A stretch of 64,000 nucleotides of DNA from Pseudomonas fluorescens (GCF_900215245.1 NZ_LT907842.1:4278001-4342000), one strand, 5' to 3'. Counted from the first letter of the stretch, positions 26,604 through 39,449 are shown. Numbers and translations are program-made. Notes: a model not told the origin generated them from the letters alone.

Positions 26604-26965
26604 CCAGCGTTACGAACCTATCGCGTTCAGGCCTCTATGACTGGATGGCGCAGCGTGTGTCTGCGGTCGTTCTAGCGGCTTATTTCATTTTCCTGATCGG
26701 ATACCTCGTCGCAAACCCGGGCATTGGCTATGAGCAATGGCACGGCCTGTTTTCCCACAATGCGATGCGAATCTTCAGTCTGCTGGCACTTGTAGCCCTG
26801 GGCGCTCACGCCTGGGTCGGCATGTGGACCATCGCGACTGACTACCTGACGCCGATGGCGCTGGGCAAGTCCGCGACTGCAGTACGTTTCCTCTTCCAGG
26901 CAGTATGCGGCGTCGCGATGTTCGCTTACTTCGTCTGGGGTGTGCAGATTCTTTGGGGTATCTGA
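26597..26965 (+). CDS. sdhD: Succinate dehydrogenase membrane anchor subunit
   Basis: A 122-residue three-helix protein (LYDWMAQRVSAVVLAAYFIFL, LLALVALGAHAWVGMWTIATDYL). The His in LGAHAW is the likely second heme ligand. AGGAG eight bases before the ATG at 26597 sets the start. Together with SdhC it anchors SdhAB to the inner membrane and passes electrons to ubiquinone. Confidence 0.94.
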   Translation: MVTSVTNLSRSGLYDWMAQRVSAVVLAAYFIFLIGYLVANPGIGYEQWHGLFSHNAMRIFSLLALVALGAHAWVGMWTIATDYLTPMALGKSATAVRFLFQAVCGVAMFAYFVWGVQILWGI

Positions 26966-26968
26966 GTC

Positions 26969-28741
26969 ATGGCTAACATTCCAACTATTTCCTTCGACGC
27001 CATCATCATTGGTGGCGGCGGTGCTGGCATGCGCGCAGCGCTCCAGCTGGCTCAGGGTGGTCACAAGACTGCCGTGATCACCAAGGTGTTCCCGACGCGT
27101 TCGCACACCGTTTCGGCCCAGGGTGGCATCACCTGCGCCATCGCCTCTGCCGATCCGAACGATGACTGGCGCTGGCACATGTACGATACCGTCAAGGGTT
27201 CCGACTACATCGGTGACCAGGACGCTATCGAATACATGTGTCAGGAAGGCCCGGCTGCCGTGTTCGAGCTGGACCACATGGGTTTGCCGTTCTCGCGTAC
27301 CGAGCAAGGTCGTATCTACCAGCGTCCATTCGGCGGCCAGTCGAAGGATTACGGTAAAGGCGGCCAGGCTGCCCGTACCTGCGCCGCGTCCGACCGTACC
27401 GGTCACGCGCTGCTGCACACGCTTTATCAGGGCAACCTGAAAGCCGGCACCACGTTCCTGAACGAATACTACGCCGTGGATCTGGTGAAGAACGCTGACG
27501 GCGCATTCGTCGGCGTGATCGCCATCTGCATCGAAACCGGTGAAACCACCTACATCCGCGCCAAGGCTACTGTTCTGGCGACTGGCGGTGCAGGTCGTAT
27601 CTACGCTTCGACCACCAATGCCCTGATCAACACCGGTGACGGCGTCGGCATGGCACTGCGTGCGGGCGTGCCGGTACAAGACATCGAAATGTGGCAGTTC
27701 CACCCGACCGGTATCGCCGGCGCGGGCGTACTGGTTACCGAAGGTTGCCGTGGTGAAGGTGGTTACCTGATCAACAAGCACGGCGAGCGTTTCATGGAGC
27801 GTTATGCGCCGAACGCGAAAGACCTTGCCGGTCGTGACGTTGTTGCTCGTTCGATGGTTAAAGAAATCATCGCCGGCAATGGCTGTGGCCCGAATGGCGA
27901 CCACGTACTGCTGAAGCTCGATCACCTCGGCGAAGAAGTACTGCACAGCCGCCTGCCAGGTATCTGTGAGCTGTCCAAGACTTTTGCTCACGTTGACCCG
28001 GTGGTTGCTCCGGTTCCGGTTGTTCCGACTTGCCACTATATGATGGGCGGTGTTCCGACCAACATTCATGGCCAGGCGATCACTCAGAACGCTGAAGGCG
28101 TGGACGAGATCATTCATGGCCTGTTCGCGGTAGGCGAAGTGGCTTGCGTATCGGTTCACGGTGCCAACCGTCTGGGCGGCAACTCGCTGCTCGACCTGGT
28201 GGTGTTCGGCCGCGCGGCCGGCCTGCACCTGGAAAAAGCCCTGACCGACGGTATCGAATACGATGACGCTACCGACGCCAATATCGAGGCCGCTCTGGCG
28301 CGCCTGAACGCTCTGAACGAGCGTACCGATGGCGAAGACGTCGCTACCCTGCGTCGCGAGCTGCAAAACTGCATGCAGAACTACTTCGGTGTATTCCGTA
28401 CTGGCGAATACATGCAGAAGGGTATCGCCCAGTTGGCCGATCTGCGCAAGCGTATCGCCAACGTCAAGATCAACGATAAGAGCCAGGCGTTCAACACCGC
28501 TCGTATCGAAGCCCTTGAGCTGCAAAACCTGTTGGAAGTGGCTGAAGCGACTGCGATCGCCGCCGAGGTTCGTAAAGAATCCCGTGGTGCTCACGCGCGT
28601 GAAGACTTTGAAGATCGCGACGACGAAAACTGGTTGTGCCACACCCTGTACTTCCCGGGTGACAAGCGCGTAACCAAACGTGCCGTGAACTTCTCGCCGA
28701 AGACAGTTCCGACCTTTGAACCGAAGATTCGGACTTACTAA
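26969..28741 (+). CDS. sdhA: Succinate dehydrogenase flavoprotein subunit
   Basis: A 590-residue FAD subunit that oxidises succinate to fumarate. The FAD fold [17 protein letters not shown] is at the N-terminus, [10 protein letters not shown] carries the His that is covalently flavinylated (about H46), and [18 protein letters not shown] and the catalytic Arg region of the capping domain are intact. It begins 3 bp after the sdhD stop. It is full length for the family (about 590). Confidence 0.96.
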   Translation: MANIPTISFDAIIIGGGGAGMRAALQLAQGGHKTAVITKVFPTRSHTVSAQGGITCAIASADPNDDWRWHMYDTVKGSDYIGDQDAIEYMCQEGPAAVFELDHMGLPFSRTEQGRIYQRPFGGQSKDYGKGGQAARTCAASDRTGHALLHTLYQGNLKAGTTFLNEYYAVDLVKNADGAFVGVIAICIETGETTYIRAKATVLATGGAGRIYASTTNALINTGDGVGMALRAGVPVQDIEMWQFHPTGIAGAGVLVTEGCRGEGGYLINKHGERFMERYAPNAKDLAGRDVVARSMVKEIIAGNGCGPNGDHVLLKLDHLGEEVLHSRLPGICELSKTFAHVDPVVAPVPVVPTCHYMMGGVPTNIHGQAITQNAEGVDEIIHGLFAVGEVACVSVHGANRLGGNSLLDLVVFGRAAGLHLEKALTDGIEYDDATDANIEAALARLNALNERTDGEDVATLRRELQNCMQNYFGVFRTGEYMQKGIAQLADLRKRIANVKINDKSQAFNTARIEALELQNLLEVAEATAIAAEVRKESRGAHAREDFEDRDDENWLCHTLYFPGDKRVTKRAVNFSPKTVPTFEPKIRTY

Positions 28742-28752
28742 GGGTGGCTGCC

Positions 28753-29457
28753 ATGTTGAAAGTCAGTGTTTATCGCTACAACCCTGATCAGGACGCTGCG
28801 CCGTTCATGCAGGAATTCCAGGTCGATACCGGTGGTAAAGACCTGATGGTGCTGGATGTATTGGCACTGATCAAAGAGCAGGACGAAGGTTTCTCCTATC
28901 GTCGCTCTTGCCGTGAAGGTGTGTGCGGTTCCGACGGCATGAACATCAACGGCAAAAACGGCCTGGCGTGCATCACGCCGCTGTCCGCCGTCGTCAAAGG
29001 CAACAAGCTGATCGTTCGTCCTCTGCCAGGTTTGCCGGTTATCCGTGACCTGGTCGTCGATATGAGCATCTTCTACAAGCAATACGAGAAAGTTAAGCCG
29101 TTCCTGCAGAACGACACGCCGGCTCCGGCCATCGAACGTCTGCAGTCCCCTGAAGAACGTGAAAAGCTCGACGGTCTGTACGAGTGCATCCTGTGCGCTT
29201 GCTGCTCGACTTCTTGCCCGTCCTTCTGGTGGAACCCGGACAAGTTCCTGGGTCCAGCCGCTCTGCTGCAAGCGTACCGCTTCCTGGCAGACAGCCGTGA
29301 CACCAAGACGTCCGAGCGTCTGGCTTCGCTGGATGACCCGTTCAGCGTATTCCGCTGCCGCGGGATCATGAACTGCGTCAACGTATGTCCTAAAGGCCTG
29401 AACCCGACTAAGGCCATTGGTCACATCCGTAACATGCTGCTGCAAAGCGGCGTGTAA
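28753..29457 (+). CDS. sdhB: Succinate dehydrogenase iron-sulfur subunit
   Basis: A 234-residue subunit with all three clusters visible: the [2Fe-2S] ligands in CREGVCGSDG...GLAC, the [4Fe-4S] motif CILCACCSTSCPS, and the [3Fe-4S] motif CRGIMNCVNVCPKGLNP. It carries electrons from SdhA FAD to SdhCD. The ATG at 28753 with AGGGTGG upstream is preferred over an in-frame GTG three codons earlier. Confidence 0.96.
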   Translation: MLKVSVYRYNPDQDAAPFMQEFQVDTGGKDLMVLDVLALIKEQDEGFSYRRSCREGVCGSDGMNINGKNGLACITPLSAVVKGNKLIVRPLPGLPVIRDLVVDMSIFYKQYEKVKPFLQNDTPAPAIERLQSPEEREKLDGLYECILCACCSTSCPSFWWNPDKFLGPAALLQAYRFLADSRDTKTSERLASLDDPFSVFRCRGIMNCVNVCPKGLNPTKAIGHIRNMLLQSGV

Positions 29458-29497
29458 CTGACGTTGTAATAAAGCAGGACCGTTGTGCCCGTAAATG

Positions 29498-29532
29498 CTG
29501 CGGCGCAGGCTTCAACCGGCGCCGTAGTTTTA
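29498..29532 (+). terminator. Possible attenuating terminator between sdhB and sucA
   Basis: Stem CTGCGGCGC/GCGCCGTAG (one wobble) with a 12-base loop, followed by TTTTAACTT, 41 bp after sdhB. The short T-run suggests partial termination, allowing sdh and suc to be expressed at different levels. The remaining 190 bp to sucA shows nothing else definite. Confidence 0.45.
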
Positions 29533-29718
29533 ACTTGAGCAGCGACTTACAAAGCCGCGGCTCTTATTTTGAAGAAATGAGACAAGCAGGGGCATTCGGG
29601 TTGGTACCCGAACTATCAGCGTGATCCTAAGTGGCTTGTTTTGGTCGCTGCACTTGGCCTTTTGCAAGCAAACTCGGTGTTTCCGCCGGTGGTGTCCCCA
29701 AATCGAGGGTGACCAAGC

Positions 29719-32550
29719 ATGCAAGAAAGCGTGATGCAGCGCATGTGGAACAGCGGCTATCTTTCAGGTGGTAACGCTGCCTATGTGGAAGAGCTTTATG
29801 AGCTCTACCTGCACGACCCTAACGCTGTGCCAGAAGAATGGCGCACCAAATTTCAGACGTTGTCTTCAGACGGCAACGCTGCCACCGATGTATCGCACGC
29901 AACAATTCGCGATCAGTTTGTGCTGCTGGCAAAGAACCAGCGCCGCGCTCAGCCGGTTTCCGCCGGGAGCGTGAGCAGCGAGCATGAGAAGAAGCAAGTT
30001 GAAGTATTGCGACTGATCCAGGCTTACCGGATGCGTGGCCACCAGGCGGCCCAGCTTGACCCGCTGGGGCTCTGGCAGCGTCCTGCACCTGCTGACCTGT
30101 CGATCAATCATTACGGCTTGACCAATGCCGATCTTGATACGACCTTCCGTGCCGGCGACCTGTTCATCGGCAAAGAGGAGGCGAGCCTACGCGAAATTCA
30201 CGAAGCGTTGCAGCAGACATATTGCCGCACCATTGGCGCTGAGTTCACGCATATCACCGATTCCGAGCAACGCCACTGGTTCCAGCATCGTCTGGAAGGT
30301 GTGCGTGGCCGTCCGGTGCTGTCCGCCGACGTACGCAGCCACTTGCTCGAGCGCGTGACCGCAGCTGAAGGTCTCGAGAAATACCTGGGTACCAAATACC
30401 CGGGCACCAAGCGTTTTGGCCTGGAAGGCGGCGAGAGCCTGATTCCGATGCTTGACGAGCTGATCCAGCGTTCCGGTTCCTATGGCACCAAGGAAGTCGT
30501 GATCGGCATGGCTCACCGTGGTCGCCTGAACGTGTTGGTCAACACCTTCGGCAAGAACCCGCGCGAGCTGTTCGACGAGTTCGAAGGCAAGAAGAAGGTC
30601 GAGCTGGGTTCCGGTGACGTTAAATACCACCAGGGCTTCTCGTCCAACGTGATGACCACCGGCGGTGAAGTTCACCTGGCCATGGCCTTCAACCCATCCC
30701 ACCTGGAAATCGTTTCTCCAGTGGTCGAGGGTTCGGTCCGTGCTCGCCAGGATCGTCGTAACGATGCCACCGGTGAAAAGGTCCTGCCGATTTCCATCCA
30801 CGGTGACGCGGCATTCGCCGGTCAAGGCGTGGTGCTGGAAACGTTCCAGATGTCGCAGACTCGCGGCTTCAAGACGGGCGGTACGGTTCACATCGTCATC
30901 AACAACCAGGTTGGCTTCACCATCAGCAACCCGCTGGACGCGCGCTCTACCGAGTACGCCACCGACGTTGCCAAGATGATCCAGGCGCCGATCCTCCATG
31001 TGAATGGTGATGATCCGGAAGCCGTGTTGTTCGTGACCCAGCTCGCTATCGACTACCGCATGCAGTTCAAGCGTGACGTGGTGATCGACCTGGTTTGCTA
31101 CCGCCGTCGCGGTCACAACGAAGCGGATGAGCCGAGCGGCACCCAGCCGTTGATGTACCAGCAAATCGCCAAGCAGCGCACCACCCGTGAGCTGTACGCC
31201 GAAAGCCTGACCAAGGCGGGCGTGATTGACGATGCGCGTGTTCAAGCGAAAGTCGATGAATACCGCAACGCGCTGGACAATGGTCTGCATGTCGTAAAAA
31301 GCCTGGTTAAAGAGCCGAACAAAGAACTGTTCGTTGACTGGCGTCCGTACCTGGGCCACGCCTGGACTGCGCGTCACGACACCTCGTTCGATCTGAAAAC
31401 CTTGCAGGAACTGTCTGCCAAGCTGCTGGAAATTCCAGAAGGCTTCGTTGTGCAGCGCCAGGTTGCGAAGATCTACGAAGACCGTCAGAAGATGCAAGCC
31501 GGCGGCCTGCCGATCAACTGGGGTTACGCCGAAACCATGGCGTACGCGACCCTGGCGTTCGAAGGTCACCCGATCCGCATGACCGGCCAGGACATCGGCC
31601 GTGGTACGTTCTCGCACCGTCACGCGGTATTGCACAACCAGAAAGACGCGGGCACTTACATTCCGCTGCAACACCTTTACGAAGGCCAGCCACGTTTCGA
31701 CCTGTTCGATTCGTTCCTGTCCGAAGAAGCCGTACTGGCGTTCGAATACGGTTACTCCACCACCACGCCTCAGGCGCTGGTGATCTGGGAAGCCCAGTTC
31801 GGCGACTTCGCCAACGGTGCCCAGGTAGTTATTGACCAGTTCATCACCAGCGGTGAGCACAAGTGGGGCCGTCTGTGCGGTCTGACCATGCTGCTGCCAC
31901 ACGGTTATGAAGGTCAGGGTCCGGAGCACTCTTCGGCCCGTCTGGAGCGTTACCTGCAGCTGTGCGCCGAGCACAACATCCAGGTGTGCGTGCCGACTAC
32001 CCCGGCCCAGATCTACCACTTGCTGCGTCGTCAGGTGATCCGCCCGCTGCGCAAGCCGCTGGTAGTGCTGACTCCGAAATCGCTGTTGCGTCACAAATTG
32101 GCCATCTCGACCCTGGAAGATCTGGCCGACGGTTCGTTCCAGACCGTTATTCCAGAAATCGACACCCTGGACGCAGCCAAGGTCACTCGCCTGATCCTGT
32201 GCAGCGGCAAGGTTTACTACGACTTGCTGGAAAAACGCCGTGCCGAAGGCCGCGAAGACATCGCCATCGTGCGTATCGAGCAGCTTTACCCGTTCCCGGA
32301 AGACGACCTGATGGAGGCCATCGCGCCTTACACCAACCTCACCCATGTGGTGTGGTGTCAGGAAGAACCGATGAACCAGGGCGCGTGGTACAGCAGCCAG
32401 CATCACTTGCGTCGCAGCATCGGTAACCACAACAAGGCCCTGGGCCTGGAGTACGCCGGTCGTGACGCTTCTGCTGCACCTGCGTGTGGTTATGCGTCGA
32501 TGCACGCCGAGCAGCAGGAAAAACTGCTGCAAGATGCTTTCACTGTTTAA
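29719..32550 (+). CDS. sucA: 2-oxoglutarate dehydrogenase E1 component
   Basis: A 943-residue thiamine-diphosphate decarboxylase of the 2-oxoglutarate dehydrogenase complex. The N-terminal E2-binding region (GNAAYVEELYELYLHDPNAVPEEW), EGGESLIPMLDELI, IGMAHRGRLNVLVN, the ThDP site HGDAAFAGQGVVLETFQMSQ...INNQVGFT, and the C-terminal transketolase-like half (GQDIGRGTFSHRHAV) are all present. It decarboxylates 2-oxoglutarate and reductively succinylates the lipoyl group of SucB. The start has GAGGGTG upstream. Confidence 0.96.
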   Translation: MQESVMQRMWNSGYLSGGNAAYVEELYELYLHDPNAVPEEWRTKFQTLSSDGNAATDVSHATIRDQFVLLAKNQRRAQPVSAGSVSSEHEKKQVEVLRLIQAYRMRGHQAAQLDPLGLWQRPAPADLSINHYGLTNADLDTTFRAGDLFIGKEEASLREIHEALQQTYCRTIGAEFTHITDSEQRHWFQHRLEGVRGRPVLSADVRSHLLERVTAAEGLEKYLGTKYPGTKRFGLEGGESLIPMLDELIQRSGSYGTKEVVIGMAHRGRLNVLVNTFGKNPRELFDEFEGKKKVELGSGDVKYHQGFSSNVMTTGGEVHLAMAFNPSHLEIVSPVVEGSVRARQDRRNDATGEKVLPISIHGDAAFAGQGVVLETFQMSQTRGFKTGGTVHIVINNQVGFTISNPLDARSTEYATDVAKMIQAPILHVNGDDPEAVLFVTQLAIDYRMQFKRDVVIDLVCYRRRGHNEADEPSGTQPLMYQQIAKQRTTRELYAESLTKAGVIDDARVQAKVDEYRNALDNGLHVVKSLVKEPNKELFVDWRPYLGHAWTARHDTSFDLKTLQELSAKLLEIPEGFVVQRQVAKIYEDRQKMQAGGLPINWGYAETMAYATLAFEGHPIRMTGQDIGRGTFSHRHAVLHNQKDAGTYIPLQHLYEGQPRFDLFDSFLSEEAVLAFEYGYSTTTPQALVIWEAQFGDFANGAQVVIDQFITSGEHKWGRLCGLTMLLPHGYEGQGPEHSSARLERYLQLCAEHNIQVCVPTTPAQIYHLLRRQVIRPLRKPLVVLTPKSLLRHKLAISTLEDLADGSFQTVIPEIDTLDAAKVTRLILCSGKVYYDLLEKRRAEGREDIAIVRIEQLYPFPEDDLMEAIAPYTNLTHVVWCQEEPMNQGAWYSSQHHLRRSIGNHNKALGLEYAGRDASAAPACGYASMHAEQQEKLLQDAFTV

Positions 32551-32594
32551 CGCCTTCGCGCTGACTGAAACCGAATTTTAAGGACCCACAGATA

Positions 32595-33818
32595 ATGGCT
32601 ATCGAAATCAAAGCCCCGTCATTCCCGGAATCGGTTGCCGATGGCACCGTTGCCACCTGGCACAAGAAACCAGGTGAGGCCGTCAAGCGTGACGACCTGA
32701 TCGTCGACATCGAGACTGACAAAGTCGTACTGGAAGTGTTGGCTGAAGCTGACGGCGTACTGGGCGCAATCGTTGCCGAAGAAGGCGCTACCGTTCTGTC
32801 GAACCAGGTTCTGGGCTCGATCGAAGAGGGCAGCGCCGCTGCACCTGCACCGGCCGCTGCTGCACCGGCTGCTGCTTCCGCTCCAGCTGCTGCCCCGGCC
32901 GCTGCTGGCGAAGATCCAATCGCTGCCCCGGCTGCCCGTCAGCTGGCTGAAGAAAATGGCATCAACCTGGCGTCCATCAAAGGCACTGGCAAAGATGGCC
33001 GTGTGACCAAGGAAGACGTGGTTGCTGCTGTTGAAGCCAAGAAAAACGCTCCGGCCGCCGCACCTGCCAAGGCGGCTGCGCCAGCTGCCGCTGCGCCTGT
33101 GTTCGCTGCGGGCGACCGCACCGAGAAGCGCGTACCGATGACGCGTGTACGTGCCACCGTGGCCAAACGTCTGGTTGAAGCACAGTCGAACATGGCGATG
33201 CTGACCACGTTCAACGAAGTCGACATGACTGAAGTCATGGCCCTGCGTTCGAAGTACAAGGACCTGTTCGAGAAGTCCCACAATGGCGTGCGCCTGGGCT
33301 TCATGTCGTTCTTCGTGAAAGCGGCCACCGAAGCGCTGAAACGCTTCCCGGCAGTCAACGCTTCCATCGACGGCGGCGACATCGTTTACCACGGCTATGC
33401 CGACGTCGGCGTTGCCGTGTCCAGCGACCGTGGCCTGGTGGTGCCGGTTCTGCGTAACGCCGAGCTGATGAGCCTGGCTGAAATCGAAGGCGGCATCGCT
33501 GGCTTCGGCAAGAAAGCCCGTGACGGCAAGCTGACCATCGACGAGATGACCGGTGGTACCTTCACCATCACCAACGGTGGTACCTTCGGTTCGATGATGT
33601 CGACCCCGATCGTCAACCCGCCACAAGCTGCGATCCTGGGCATGCACAACATCATCCAGCGTCCGATGGCCATCAACGGCCAAGTCGTGATCCGCCCAAT
33701 GATGTACCTGGCACTGTCTTACGATCACCGCCTGATCGATGGTAAAGAAGCCGTGACTTTCCTGGTGACCATCAAGAACCTGCTGGAAGACCCGGCTCGT
33801 CTGCTGCTGGATATCTGA
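32595..33818 (+). CDS. sucB: 2-oxoglutarate dehydrogenase E2 (dihydrolipoyl succinyltransferase)
   Basis: A 407-residue protein with one lipoyl domain (Lys43 in ETDKVVLEV), a long Ala/Pro linker (about residues 78-105), a peripheral-subunit-binding domain ([29 protein letters not shown]), a second Ala/Pro linker, and the catalytic domain with the acyltransferase SYDHRLIDG motif. It moves the succinyl group to CoA. It starts 44 bp after sucA. The Ala-rich linkers produce long spurious ORFs on the other strand. Confidence 0.96.
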   Translation: MAIEIKAPSFPESVADGTVATWHKKPGEAVKRDDLIVDIETDKVVLEVLAEADGVLGAIVAEEGATVLSNQVLGSIEEGSAAAPAPAAAAPAAASAPAAAPAAAGEDPIAAPAARQLAEENGINLASIKGTGKDGRVTKEDVVAAVEAKKNAPAAAPAKAAAPAAAAPVFAAGDRTEKRVPMTRVRATVAKRLVEAQSNMAMLTTFNEVDMTEVMALRSKYKDLFEKSHNGVRLGFMSFFVKAATEALKRFPAVNASIDGGDIVYHGYADVGVAVSSDRGLVVPVLRNAELMSLAEIEGGIAGFGKKARDGKLTIDEMTGGTFTITNGGTFGSMMSTPIVNPPQAAILGMHNIIQRPMAINGQVVIRPMMYLALSYDHRLIDGKEAVTFLVTIKNLLEDPARLLLDI

Positions 33819-33829
33819 TAGAAGCAGCT

Positions 33830-35356
<1,527 letters not shown>

Positions 35357-35401
35357 GCGAGATAATAAGAAACCACGGCGGTTGCCCGTCGTGAGCCTTG
35401 C

Positions 35402-35445
35402 GCGCAAGACTCACCGCGGAATGTCCGCCGGACGCAGTCTTGCGC
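35402..35445 (+). other. Inverted repeat between lpd and sucC
   Basis: Perfect 10-bp arms GCGCAAGACT and AGTCTTGCGC with a 24-base loop that contains further G/C-rich pairing. It sits 46 bp after lpd and 114 bp before sucC and has no T-run. It is a candidate processing or stability element. Confidence 0.5.
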
Positions 35446-35558
35446 AGCTTTACGGGCCTTGAGCCCTGCAAGTTGTGCAAGCAGCAGTCACAGGTGGCGC
35501 GGCACTCATAATGAGCGCAGCGCCGAATGCGCAGTACCTAACGAAGACGGTAAAAAGC

Positions 35559-36725
35559 ATGAATCTTCACGAGTATCAGGGTAAGCAGCTGTTCGCTGAA
35601 TACGGCCTGCCAGTATCCCAGGGCTACGCAGTAGACACCCCGGAAGCAGCAGCAGAAGCTTGCGACAAAATCGGTGGTACCGAGTGGGTTGTCAAAGCCC
35701 AGGTCCACGCTGGTGGTCGCGGTAAAGCGGGCGGCGTTAAGCTGGTTCGCAGCAAAGAAGACGCCAAGGCATTCGCACAGCAGTGGCTGGGCAAGCGTCT
35801 GGTGACTTACCAGACTGATGCCAATGGCCAACCAGTCACCAAGATCCTGGTTGAATCGTGCACTGATATCGCTAAAGAGCTGTACCTGGGCGCTGTCGTT
35901 GACCGTTCGAGCCGTCGCATCGTGTTCATGGCTTCCACCGAAGGTGGCGTGGACATCGAGAAGATCGCTCACGACACGCCAGAAAAAATTCTGAAAGCCA
36001 CTATCGATCCACTGGTTGGCGCTCAGCCATTCCAGGGTCGTGAACTGGCTTTCCAGCTGGGTCTGGAAGGCAAGCAAGTTGCCCAGTTCGCCAAGATCTT
36101 CGTGGGTCTGGCCAAACTGTTCCAGGATCACGATCTGGCCCTGCTGGAAGTGAACCCGCTGGTGATCAAGGCTGACGGCGATCTGCATTGCCTCGATGCC
36201 AAGATCAACATCGACGCCAACGCCATGTACCGTCAGCCTAAGCTGAAAACTTTCCACGATCCGTCGCAAGACGATCCGCGCGAAGCGCACGCTGCCAAGT
36301 TCGAACTGAACTACGTAGCCCTGGAAGGTAACATCGGTTGCATGGTCAACGGTGCTGGCCTGGCCATGGGTACCATGGACATCGTCAACCTGCATGGCGG
36401 CAAACCAGCCAACTTCCTCGACGTGGGCGGCGGTGCTACCAAAGAACGCGTTACCGAAGCCTTCAAGATCATTCTGTCCGACGCCAACGTCGCTGCAGTA
36501 CTGGTCAACATCTTCGGCGGCATCGTTCGTTGCGACATGATTGCCGAAGGCATCATCGGTGCAGTGAAAGAAGTCGGCGTTAAAATCCCGGTTGTTGTTC
36601 GCCTTGAAGGTAACAACGCTGAACTGGGCGCTAAAGTACTGGCAGAAAGCGGTTTGAACATCATCGCGGCTACCAGCCTGACCGACGCTGCTCAACAAGT
36701 TGTCAAAGCTGCGGAGGGCAAATAA
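35559..36725 (+). CDS. sucC: Succinyl-CoA synthetase beta subunit
   Basis: A 388-residue ATP-grasp subunit starting [19 protein letters not shown], with [15 protein letters not shown] for nucleotide binding, the EVNPLVI Mg2+ region, and [10 protein letters not shown] near the C-terminus. With SucD it converts succinyl-CoA to succinate with formation of ATP/GTP. The open frame extends 28 codons upstream but lacks family sequence, so the ATG at 35559 is used. Its stop overlaps the sucD start (TAATG). Confidence 0.96.
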   Translation: MNLHEYQGKQLFAEYGLPVSQGYAVDTPEAAAEACDKIGGTEWVVKAQVHAGGRGKAGGVKLVRSKEDAKAFAQQWLGKRLVTYQTDANGQPVTKILVESCTDIAKELYLGAVVDRSSRRIVFMASTEGGVDIEKIAHDTPEKILKATIDPLVGAQPFQGRELAFQLGLEGKQVAQFAKIFVGLAKLFQDHDLALLEVNPLVIKADGDLHCLDAKINIDANAMYRQPKLKTFHDPSQDDPREAHAAKFELNYVALEGNIGCMVNGAGLAMGTMDIVNLHGGKPANFLDVGGGATKERVTEAFKIILSDANVAAVLVNIFGGIVRCDMIAEGIIGAVKEVGVKIPVVVRLEGNNAELGAKVLAESGLNIIAATSLTDAAQQVVKAAEGK

Positions 36726-37606
36726 TGAGCGTCCTGATCAATAAAGACACCAAAGTTATCTGCCAGGGTATTACCGGTTCGCAAGGTAGTTTCCACACCC
36801 AGCAAGCCATCGAATATGGCACCAAGATGGTTGGCGGCGTAACTCCGGGCAAAGGCGGCACCGAGCACCTGGGTCTGCCAGTGTTCAACACCGTGAAAGA
36901 CGCTGTAGCTGCCACTGGCGCCACCGCCAGCGTTATCTACGTTCCAGCTCCTTTCTGCAAAGACTCGATCCTGGAAGCGGCATTCGGCGGCATCAAGCTG
37001 ATCGTTTGCATCACCGAAGGCATTCCTACCCTGGACATGCTGGACGCTAAAGTTAAGTGCGACGAGCTGGGCGTAGTCCTGATCGGCCCTAACTGCCCAG
37101 GCGTGATCACTCCAGGCGAATGCAAGATCGGCATCATGCCAGGTCACATTCACTTGCCAGGTAAAGTCGGTATCGTTTCCCGTTCCGGCACCCTGACCTA
37201 CGAAGCTGTTAAGCAAACGACTGACGCCGGTTTCGGCCAGTCGACTTGCGTCGGCATCGGTGGTGACCCGATCCCAGGCTCGAACTTCATCGACATCCTG
37301 AAACTGTTCCAGGAAGACCCGAAGACCGAAGCGATCGTCATGATCGGTGAGATCGGCGGTTCGGCTGAAGAAGAAGCGGCTGCCTACATCAAGGCACACG
37401 TGACCAAGCCGGTTGTTTCCTACATCGCTGGTGTGACTGCCCCTGCTGGCAAGCGCATGGGCCATGCTGGCGCAATCATCTCTGGCGGCAAAGGCACTGC
37501 AGACGAGAAATTCGCTGCGCTGCAGGACGCAGGCGTTAAAACCGTGCGTTCGCTGGCAGACATCGGCAAAGCCCTGGCTGAGCTGACCGGTTGGGCTGTC
37601 AAGTAA
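36725..37606 (+). CDS. sucD: Succinyl-CoA synthetase alpha subunit
   Basis: A 293-residue subunit with the CoA-binding Rossmann domain ([21 protein letters not shown]), the [12 protein letters not shown] loop and the phosphorylated histidine at H247 in [13 protein letters not shown]. One base overlaps sucC, and GGAGGG upstream serves as ribosome site. It is the last gene of the TCA run, followed by a strong terminator. Confidence 0.96.
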   Translation: MSVLINKDTKVICQGITGSQGSFHTQQAIEYGTKMVGGVTPGKGGTEHLGLPVFNTVKDAVAATGATASVIYVPAPFCKDSILEAAFGGIKLIVCITEGIPTLDMLDAKVKCDELGVVLIGPNCPGVITPGECKIGIMPGHIHLPGKVGIVSRSGTLTYEAVKQTTDAGFGQSTCVGIGGDPIPGSNFIDILKLFQEDPKTEAIVMIGEIGGSAEEEAAAYIKAHVTKPVVSYIAGVTAPAGKRMGHAGAIISGGKGTADEKFAALQDAGVKTVRSLADIGKALAELTGWAVK

Positions 37607-37636
37607 GCCTCGCGCTTAGCTGACGCTTTACCAGGC

Positions 37637-37664
37637 AAAGGCCACCTTCGGGTGGCCTTTGTGC
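37637..37664 (+). terminator. sucD terminator
   Basis: Perfect 10-bp stem AAAGGCCACC/GGTGGCCTTT closed by a TTCG tetraloop, 31 bp after the sucD stop. The T-run is short (TTTGTG). Confidence 0.75.
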
Positions 37665-37705
37665 GTTCTGGGTATTGCTCATCAGATTGGATGCCCCGTT
37701 CATAG

Positions 37706-37790
37706 GTGGGAGCTGGCTTGCCTGCGAAAGCATCGACGCGGGTTACCTGACGGGCCGAGTCGCTCGCATCGCAGGTAAGCCAGCTCCCAC
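37706..37790. repeat. REP pair, GAGCTGGC class
   Basis: GTGGGAGCTGGCTTGCCTGCGA at left and TCGCAGGTAAGCCAGCTCCCAC at right. It lies between the sucD terminator and brnQ. The remaining 245 bp up to brnQ is the presumed promoter and leader region; nothing else definite was seen. Confidence 0.85.
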
Positions 37791-38035
37791 ATGGGGCTGT
37801 ATTGTCAAAATTAAGTATGAAAACGCGACATTGTGATGTCGCTTATCGGACAGTTCGCCCCGCAACAGTGCGTTTGTCAGCCTAATTCTGTACTCTAGCC
37901 GCCTCTTTATGCGTCCGCATCCCAAAAGGAAGCGGCGCGCTAGACCGGTCGGTCCCCATAAGGGCCGGCAGCAGTTCCCTCATCCACAGGGAATCCCTCT
38001 CTAAATTCCGATTCAGTAGTGTGGTATTTCCCTAA

Positions 38036-39349
38036 ATGAAAGTGTTGAAAAGCCAGGATGTCCTGGCGTTAGGCTTTATGACCTTTGCCCTGTTCGTGGG
38101 CGCCGGCAACATCATCTTTCCGCCTATCGTTGGTTTGCAGTCCGGGCCTCACGTCTGGATGGCAGCGCTGGGCTTCTTGATCACCGCAGTCGGTCTGCCG
38201 GTGGTTACCGTGATCGCCCTGGCCAAGGTTGGCGGGGGGATGGACGCGTTGAGCAGCCCTATCGGCAAGATCGCCGGGGGCCTGCTCGCAGCGGCGGCGT
38301 ATCTGGCGGTAGGGCCACTGTTCGCCACGCCGCGTACTGCGACCGTGTCGTTTGAAGTAGGCCTGGCGCCGCTGACCGGCGAAAGCCCGTTGGCGCTGTT
38401 CCTCTACAGCTCGGTGTATTTCCTGGTGGTGTTCTTTGTTTCGCTCTACCCGGGCCGACTGCTGGATACCGTAGGTCGCTTCCTGGCACCGCTGAAAATC
38501 ATCGCGCTGGCCATCCTCGGCATCGCCGCGTTTGCCTTACCGGCCGGTGATGTCGGCGTCGCCACGCCGGAATACGTCGCTGCACCGTTCTCCCAAGGCT
38601 TCATCAATGGTTACCTGACCATGGATACCCTGGGCGCGCTGGTGTTCGGTATCGTCATCGTCAACGCCATCCGTTCCCGGGGTGTTGAATCGCCACAGCT
38701 GATCACCCGCTATGCGATCATCGCCGGGCTGATTGCCGGGGTGGGCCTGGCGCTGGTGTACATCAGCCTGTTCCGTCTGGGTTCGGGCAGCCATGCGGTG
38801 GCCGCCGGTGCAAGCAACGGCGCGGCGGTGCTGCATGCTTACGTGCAACATACGTTCGGCTCCCTGGGCAGCGGCTTCCTCGCTGTGCTGATCTCCCTGG
38901 CGTGCCTGGTCACAGCGGTTGGCCTGACCTGCGCGTGTGCGGAGTACTTCAGCAAAGTCCTGCCGCTGTCCTACAAGACGCTGGTAGTGATCCTGGCGCT
39001 GTTCTCGCTGTTCGTGTCCAACCTGGGCCTGACCAAGCTGATTGCTTTCTCGATCCCGGTACTTACGGCGATCTACCCGCCGTGCATCGTGCTGGTGGCC
39101 CTGAGCTTCTGCAAAGATTTCTGGCTCGAGCAGGGCCGCATTGTCGGCCCGGTCATGCTGGTGTCGTTCATCTTTGGCTGCATTGATGCGCTCAAGGGCG
39201 CGGGCCTGGCGGATTGGCTGCCTGCGCAGTTGGCACATCTGCCGCTGAGCGAGCAAGGTCTGGCGTGGCTGGTACCTGCGGTGATGACACTGGTCGTAGC
39301 CGTCGTGGTTGACCGCATGCTCGGCAAGCGCAGCGAAGCCATCGCTTAA
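38036..39349 (+). CDS. brnQ: Branched-chain amino acid transport carrier (LIVCS family)
   Basis: A 437-residue, roughly 12-helix Na+-coupled transporter for Leu, Ile and Val. It starts [30 protein letters not shown], the LIVCS-family opening, and has [18 protein letters not shown] and [24 protein letters not shown]. No good ribosome site is visible before the ATG at 38036. It ends with its own terminator. Confidence 0.94.
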   Translation: MKVLKSQDVLALGFMTFALFVGAGNIIFPPIVGLQSGPHVWMAALGFLITAVGLPVVTVIALAKVGGGMDALSSPIGKIAGGLLAAAAYLAVGPLFATPRTATVSFEVGLAPLTGESPLALFLYSSVYFLVVFFVSLYPGRLLDTVGRFLAPLKIIALAILGIAAFALPAGDVGVATPEYVAAPFSQGFINGYLTMDTLGALVFGIVIVNAIRSRGVESPQLITRYAIIAGLIAGVGLALVYISLFRLGSGSHAVAAGASNGAAVLHAYVQHTFGSLGSGFLAVLISLACLVTAVGLTCACAEYFSKVLPLSYKTLVVILALFSLFVSNLGLTKLIAFSIPVLTAIYPPCIVLVALSFCKDFWLEQGRIVGPVMLVSFIFGCIDALKGAGLADWLPAQLAHLPLSEQGLAWLVPAVMTLVVAVVVDRMLGKRSEAIA

Positions 39350-39371
39350 CCCGCGGTTTCACGCTGTACTG

Positions 39372-39408
39372 AAATGCCCCGTATCAATCGATACGGGGCA
39401 TTTTTTTT
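39372..39408 (+). terminator. brnQ terminator
   Basis: Stem AAATGCCCCGTAT/ATACGGGGCATTT (13 bp) with loop CAATCG and eight T residues, 23 bp after the stop. Confidence 0.9.
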
Positions 39409-39449
39409 GTGTGAGAGACCACAACCCCTAAAGTGTGGAATACGGTCAG

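Noticed and set aside
26672..28642. A 656-codon open frame antisense to sdhA/sdhD
   Set aside because: Same cause; it crosses three certain genes and shows no protein-like motif or ribosome site.
30187..32532. A 781-codon open frame antisense to sucA
   Set aside because: It is a mirror of the codon bias of sucA in GC-rich DNA: low-complexity composition, no domain, and the plus-strand gene is certain.
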